NCBI GenBank assembly: GCA_013287475.1
Contig: JABDDT010000003.1
Coordinates: 22,886 to 86,885 of the forward strand
From: Bacteroidota bacterium
GTDB taxonomy: Bacteria; Bacteroidota; Bacteroidia; Chitinophagales; Chitinophagaceae
Direction: 5' to 3'
DNA: 64,000 bases
A program made the translations under genes and the position numbers. Under the pieces are notes generated by a model that saw only the letters and a program-made list of their open reading frames with translations, did not search any database and was not told where the DNA came from. How positions within the stretch are numbered: position 1 is the stretch's first letter; each line of letters starts with the position of its first letter. Below, piece by piece: positions 61,605 through 64,000 of the stretch.

Positions 61605-62057
61605 ATGAATCGATTGCTAAAAATTACAGGTTTTTTGATCTTTCTCAGCCTTTCTCTTGAAAGTAGGGCACAATCAAAGCCACAGTTCAATCATCTTACA
61701 GTTTACGTTACAGATCTTGAACGTGCAACCGAATTTTATAAATATGCAATGTTACTCGACACTATTCCTGAACCGTTTCATGATCACCGCCATACCTGGT
61801 TCAGAATCGGCGCACATAGTCAACTGCATGTTGTCGGCGGTGCCAGGGAGGACATTCCGCATGATGTAAATGTGCATCTGGCATTTACTGTTGAGTCCCT
61901 GCCTGATTTTATTAAACACCTGGAAAAACTGGGCATTAAATACGGGAATTTTGGGGGTGAAGTAAATAAAATTGCCCTGCGTCCCGACCAGGTTCAACAG
62001 ATTTATCTGCAGGATCCGGATGGTTATTGGATCGAAGTAAACAATGACAGGTTCTGA
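61605..62057 (+). CDS. Exported VOC-superfamily (glyoxalase-like) protein
   Basis: 150 aa from ATG 61605; the track's TTG start at 61530 puts 25 residues before the signal peptide MNRLLKITGFLIFLSLSLESRAQS. VOC modules: NHLTVYVTDLERATEFYKYAMLLDTIPEPFHDHRHTWFRIG and HLAFTVESLPDFIKHLEKLGIKYGNF ... QQIYLQDPDGYWIEV, with His and Glu at the usual metal positions. Unusual in being periplasmic. Its TGA lies within a family-A heptamer array. Confidence 0.88.
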   Translation: MNRLLKITGFLIFLSLSLESRAQSKPQFNHLTVYVTDLERATEFYKYAMLLDTIPEPFHDHRHTWFRIGAHSQLHVVGGAREDIPHDVNVHLAFTVESLPDFIKHLEKLGIKYGNFGGEVNKIALRPDQVQQIYLQDPDGYWIEVNNDRF

Positions 62058-62110
62058 AGGCTTAGAGCTTAAGGCGTAAGGCTTAAGGCATAACGCCGAA
62101 CGCGTAACGC
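62055..62110 (+). repeat. Heptamer array, family A, over the VOC stop
   Basis: Eight units: tgaaggc, ttagagc, ttaaggc, gtaaggc, ttaaggc, ataacgc, cgaacgc, gtaacgc. The first three bases are the TGA stop of the VOC gene. Confidence 0.8.
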
Positions 62111-62129
62111 AAGATCCCTGAAACTAGGC

Positions 62130-62137
62130 TATCTTTG
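62130..62137 (+). promoter_or_regulatory. Putative -7 element of the TPR gene
   Basis: TATCTTTG, exact match to TAnnTTTG, giving a leader of about 14 nt to ATG 62155. No TTG at -33; the heptamer array occupies that position. Confidence 0.35.
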
Positions 62138-62154
62138 CAGCCCAAATTCAGGTT

Positions 62155-62805
62155 ATGAAGTTCTACAGCGTTATCATTAAATATCGATTATATATAGGTG
62201 TCGCATTGATTGCCATCGGCATTGTCACCAACATTTACAGCAGTTTCTGGCCAGCCTTTCTGCCTTACCTTGTTGGCATAATTCTCATCTTAGGTCATTT
62301 TTTTTTCGGACCTCTTCGGCTCATACAGGAACATATGGAATCGGGTAATATGGAAGGTGCAGAGAAAGTTCTTTCAACGATCAAGTTCCCGGGTCTTCTC
62401 TATAAACCCATCCGTTCCGTTTATTATACACTTAAGGGTAATATCGCCATGATGAAGAATGATTTTGACGGAGCTGAAGTTAATATGCGCAAAGGTCTCG
62501 ACCTTGGCATGCCTATGAAAGAAGCCGAGGGCGCCAGTCTCCTGCAAATGGGTATGCTCGCCATGCAGAAAAATGATATCCGTAAAGCAGAGGGTTTAAT
62601 CCGGCAGGCTATCAGCAAGGGTTTACCTGATAAGGAAAATCAGGCGGCTGCTTACCTGCAGCTTTGTTCCATCATGATGACGAAAAGAGAATTCCGCGCT
62701 TCGAAAGAATTTTTCAGAAAAGCAAAAAATCTGAAGCCCACTACACCACAGATCGTAGACCAGATCAAACAAATCGAGAAGTATATTTCAAGAATACCAG
62801 GGTAG
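62155..62805 (+). CDS. Membrane-anchored TPR protein
   Basis: 216 aa. Two N-terminal membrane helices (YIGVALIAIGIVTNIYSSFWPAFLPYLVGIILILGHFFFG) followed by three to four TPR-like repeats (VYYTLKGNIAMMKNDFDGAEVNMRKGLDLG; ASLLQMGMLAMQKNDIRKAEGLIRQAISKG; AAYLQLCSIMMTKREFRASKEFFRKAKNLKP). Protein-protein scaffold on the inner membrane is inferred. Its TAG begins a long heptamer array. Confidence 0.82.
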   Translation: MKFYSVIIKYRLYIGVALIAIGIVTNIYSSFWPAFLPYLVGIILILGHFFFGPLRLIQEHMESGNMEGAEKVLSTIKFPGLLYKPIRSVYYTLKGNIAMMKNDFDGAEVNMRKGLDLGMPMKEAEGASLLQMGMLAMQKNDIRKAEGLIRQAISKGLPDKENQAAAYLQLCSIMMTKREFRASKEFFRKAKNLKPTTPQIVDQIKQIEKYISRIPG

Positions 62806-62866
62806 AAGGCGTAAGGCTCAAGGCCTAAAGCTTAAAGCCTAAAGCCTAAAGCTTAAAGCCTAAAAC
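62804..62866 (+). repeat. Heptamer array, family A, at the TPR stop
   Basis: Nine units: agaaggc, gtaaggc, tcaaggc, ctaaagc, ttaaagc, ctaaagc, ctaaagc, ttaaagc, ctaaaac, overlapping the TAG stop at 62803-62805. It extends to 7 nt before the stop of the convergent receiver gene. Confidence 0.85.
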
Positions 62867-62872
62867 TTTTTA

Positions 62873-63250
62873 TTAAAGACTGACTTTTGCTTTTAACAAT
62901 TGTTTTAATAGCGTAAAGGATTGTTCCTTTTTTTCGAGAAAATCAAAGGAACCATAGCGTTGTTGGTTTTCGTTGCTGTGCACATCCTTCTGACTGGAAA
63001 ATAAAATAACAAAGATTGAAGGATCGAATTTGCGTATTTCTTCGAGCGTTTCCAGACCATTGATCTCACCATCGAGATTATAATCCAGCACTACAATAGA
63101 AGGCCTTCGGCAAATATTTGCGAGACAATGTTCTCCTGTTGTGTAGAAAAAAAGGGGACCTCCAAAGTCCTCCAGTTCGCGGGCGATCAATTGCTGATAC
63201 AGCAAATTGTCCTCTACTATAAAGATGCCCGAAGAAGCTTGCAAATGCAT
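62873..63250 (-). CDS. Single-domain response regulator (receiver)
   Basis: 125 aa. Receiver fold with FIVEDN acidic pair, phospho-acceptor Asp56 in VVLDYNLDGEINGLETL, switch Ser in VILFSSQKD and Lys in DFLEKKEQ. No output domain, so a CheY-like signal carrier or phosphate sink. Downstream of the hybrid kinase on the same strand; a phosphorelay with its HPt domain is plausible. Confidence 0.9.
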   Translation of the reverse strand: MHLQASSGIFIVEDNLLYQQLIARELEDFGGPLFFYTTGEHCLANICRRPSIVVLDYNLDGEINGLETLEEIRKFDPSIFVILFSSQKDVHSNENQQRYGSFDFLEKKEQSFTLLKQLLKAKVSL

Positions 63251-63406
63251 GATTTAATGAGTTATATCCATTCATCCCGAAAAGAATGCCGATTTTTTTA
63301 TCTAATTAACTCTCTCATTTTCAAAAATTTATATTATTGAAACTAAAACAATAATTCCCTGATTGGGACAAGCTGGTCGTGTTTGGGAAAGATGTTGATA
63401 AACCAA

Positions 63407-63438
63407 GTGTGAGGGTGTGAGGGTGTGAGAGTGTGAGA
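63407..63438 (+). repeat. Octamer array GTGTGAGG
   Basis: Four 8-nt units (gtgtgagg, gtgtgagg, gtgtgaga, gtgtgaga) immediately before the family-B heptamer array, in the gap between the receiver and the hybrid-kinase genes. Confidence 0.8.
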
Positions 63439-63444
63439 ATCTGC

Positions 63445-63484
63445 CAACCGTCAACCGTCAACTGCCAACCGTCATCCGTTAACC
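63445..63484 (-). repeat. Heptamer array, family B, over the hybrid-kinase stop
   Basis: Plus-strand units caaccgt, caaccgt, caactgc, caaccgt, catccgt (minus: TTGACGG, TTGGCAG, ATGACGG). The last units encode the end of the kinase gene (..VNG) and its TGA at 63472-63474. Related to the array at 24764. Confidence 0.75.
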
Positions 63485-64000
63485 TCCCTACGTAATTGCT
63501 GGATACATACTGAAACAACCGATTCTATCTGCTGAACCATATTGGGCATCAGTTCCAGATGTTCCTGATTTTTTGCATTCATTTCCACCGACCTGATCTG
63601 ATCATGTATCGTACGAATACCCATCGAATCTATCGTGGATTTTAATTTATGTGCCATCTTGGAAACCTGTTCCCAGTTTTTTCTTTCAGTGGAATCCACA
63701 AGCTCCTGAACATTTTGCGGAACAGTTTCAATAAAAAGCAGAATCATTTTTTTTATAAATGCTTTATCACCACCTGAAACAGATTGTATCATGGTGAGAT
63801 CGTACAGTTTGTTTTCTGAAGAGGGAAAACCATTGGTATTATTCGTATTCGAAGGACCGGAATTATTCAGGATCGTATCCAGCAAATGCGCTTCCACAAT
63901 GGGTTTGGCGAGATAGTCATCCATGCCTGCTTCTTCATATTTCAGGAGGTCTTCCTCCTGAAAATTTGCCGTTAACGCAATAATAGGAATGGTAGAAATC
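63472..64000 (-). CDS. Hybrid histidine kinase, C-terminal REC-HPt part (5' end outside window)
   Basis: The frame is open to the right edge: upstream of the track's M at 63924 it reads IPIIALTANFQEEDLLKYEEAGMDDYLAKPI, the end of a receiver domain, so the gene is partial here. An HPt domain follows a Ser/Asn linker, with the phospho-His in MAHKLKSTIDSMGI. It ends in a multistep phosphorelay module; the kinase core lies beyond the window. The short receiver protein downstream is a possible partner. Confidence 0.92.
   Translation of the reverse strand, partial: ISTIPIIALTANFQEEDLLKYEEAGMDDYLAKPIVEAHLLDTILNNSGPSNTNNTNGFPSSENKLYDLTMIQSVSGGDKAFIKKMILLFIETVPQNVQELVDSTERKNWEQVSKMAHKLKSTIDSMGIRTIHDQIRSVEMNAKNQEHLELMPNMVQQIESVVSVCIQQLRREVNG

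Noticed and set aside
1-64000. CRISPR arrays, insertion sequences, prophage or integrative elements
   Set aside because: No repeat-spacer pattern, transposase, integrase or phage structural gene seen; the heptamer arrays have no unique spacers.

Overview
The window reads as chromosome of a Bacteroidota bacterium, most likely Chitinophagaceae or a near relative (inference from gene content, not a search). The indicators are a SusC/SusD pair, many SPII lipoproteins, VCBS/FG-GAP and ASPIC-UnbV proteins, LytS/LytTR two-component pairs, Ig-like repeat surface proteins, AT-rich DNA, absence of Shine-Dalgarno sequences, and several matches to the Bacteroidota TTG-N19/20-TAnnTTTG promoter. I see no phage, insertion sequence, CRISPR array or rRNA. 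One tRNA-Arg(CCU) is present.

Layout: 1-1189, the N-terminal part of a repeat-rich secreted protein (minus strand, runs off the left edge). 1723-12259, a minus-strand SusC-SusD operon followed by two FG-GAP lipoproteins, one with a c-type heme motif. 12476-14888, a small lipoprotein, an AraC-MGMT (Ada-like) protein, a YHS lipoprotein and a beta-barrel protein. 15018-20784, a complete phosphate operon (porin, pstS, pstC, pstA, pstB, phoU) with a four-unit Pho-box-like repeat upstream. 21008-31804, a mixed block: unknown genes, GNAT, esterases, SPFH protein, sigma/anti-sigma-like pair, fasciclin, membrane proteins. 31927-43294, a potassium island: NtrC-type response regulator, two mini-ORFs including kdpF, kdpA, kdpB, kdpC, a free-standing KdpD sensor domain, a separate histidine kinase, and kup. 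43310-55954, GH13 glucosidase, NTF2-like lipoprotein, orphan HigA, acetyltransferases, a LytS/LytTR pair with a pseudo-DHp mini-protein, SMP-30, CPBP protease and a sugar isomerase. 56079-60146, a two-gene chitosan-type pair (polysaccharide deacetylase and GH2 exo-glucosaminidase). 60446-64000, VOC proteins, tRNA-Arg, a TPR protein, a receiver protein and the C-terminal REC-HPt end of a hybrid kinase.

Two signals stand out. (1) The kdp and kup promoters each carry the same palindrome (TTTCATTTTG-N13/14-CAAAATGAAA), and about 101 bp downstream of each lies the same -24/-12-like element (GGCAT-N2-CATTTG). This is the geometry of a sigma-54 enhancer-binding-protein regulon. The NtrC-type regulator that starts the island is the obvious candidate to bind it, although its GAFTGA loop reads GSFTSA. 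(2) At least eight intergenic arrays of degenerate 7-nt repeats, in four sequence families plus one octamer, cluster at or directly after stop codons. Nearly every unit contains TAA or TGA, and because 7 is not a multiple of 3, such an array closes all three frames.

Coordinates follow the ORF track except where I moved a start from TTG to an internal ATG, or to a signal peptide or promoter-compatible start; each case is stated in the entry.
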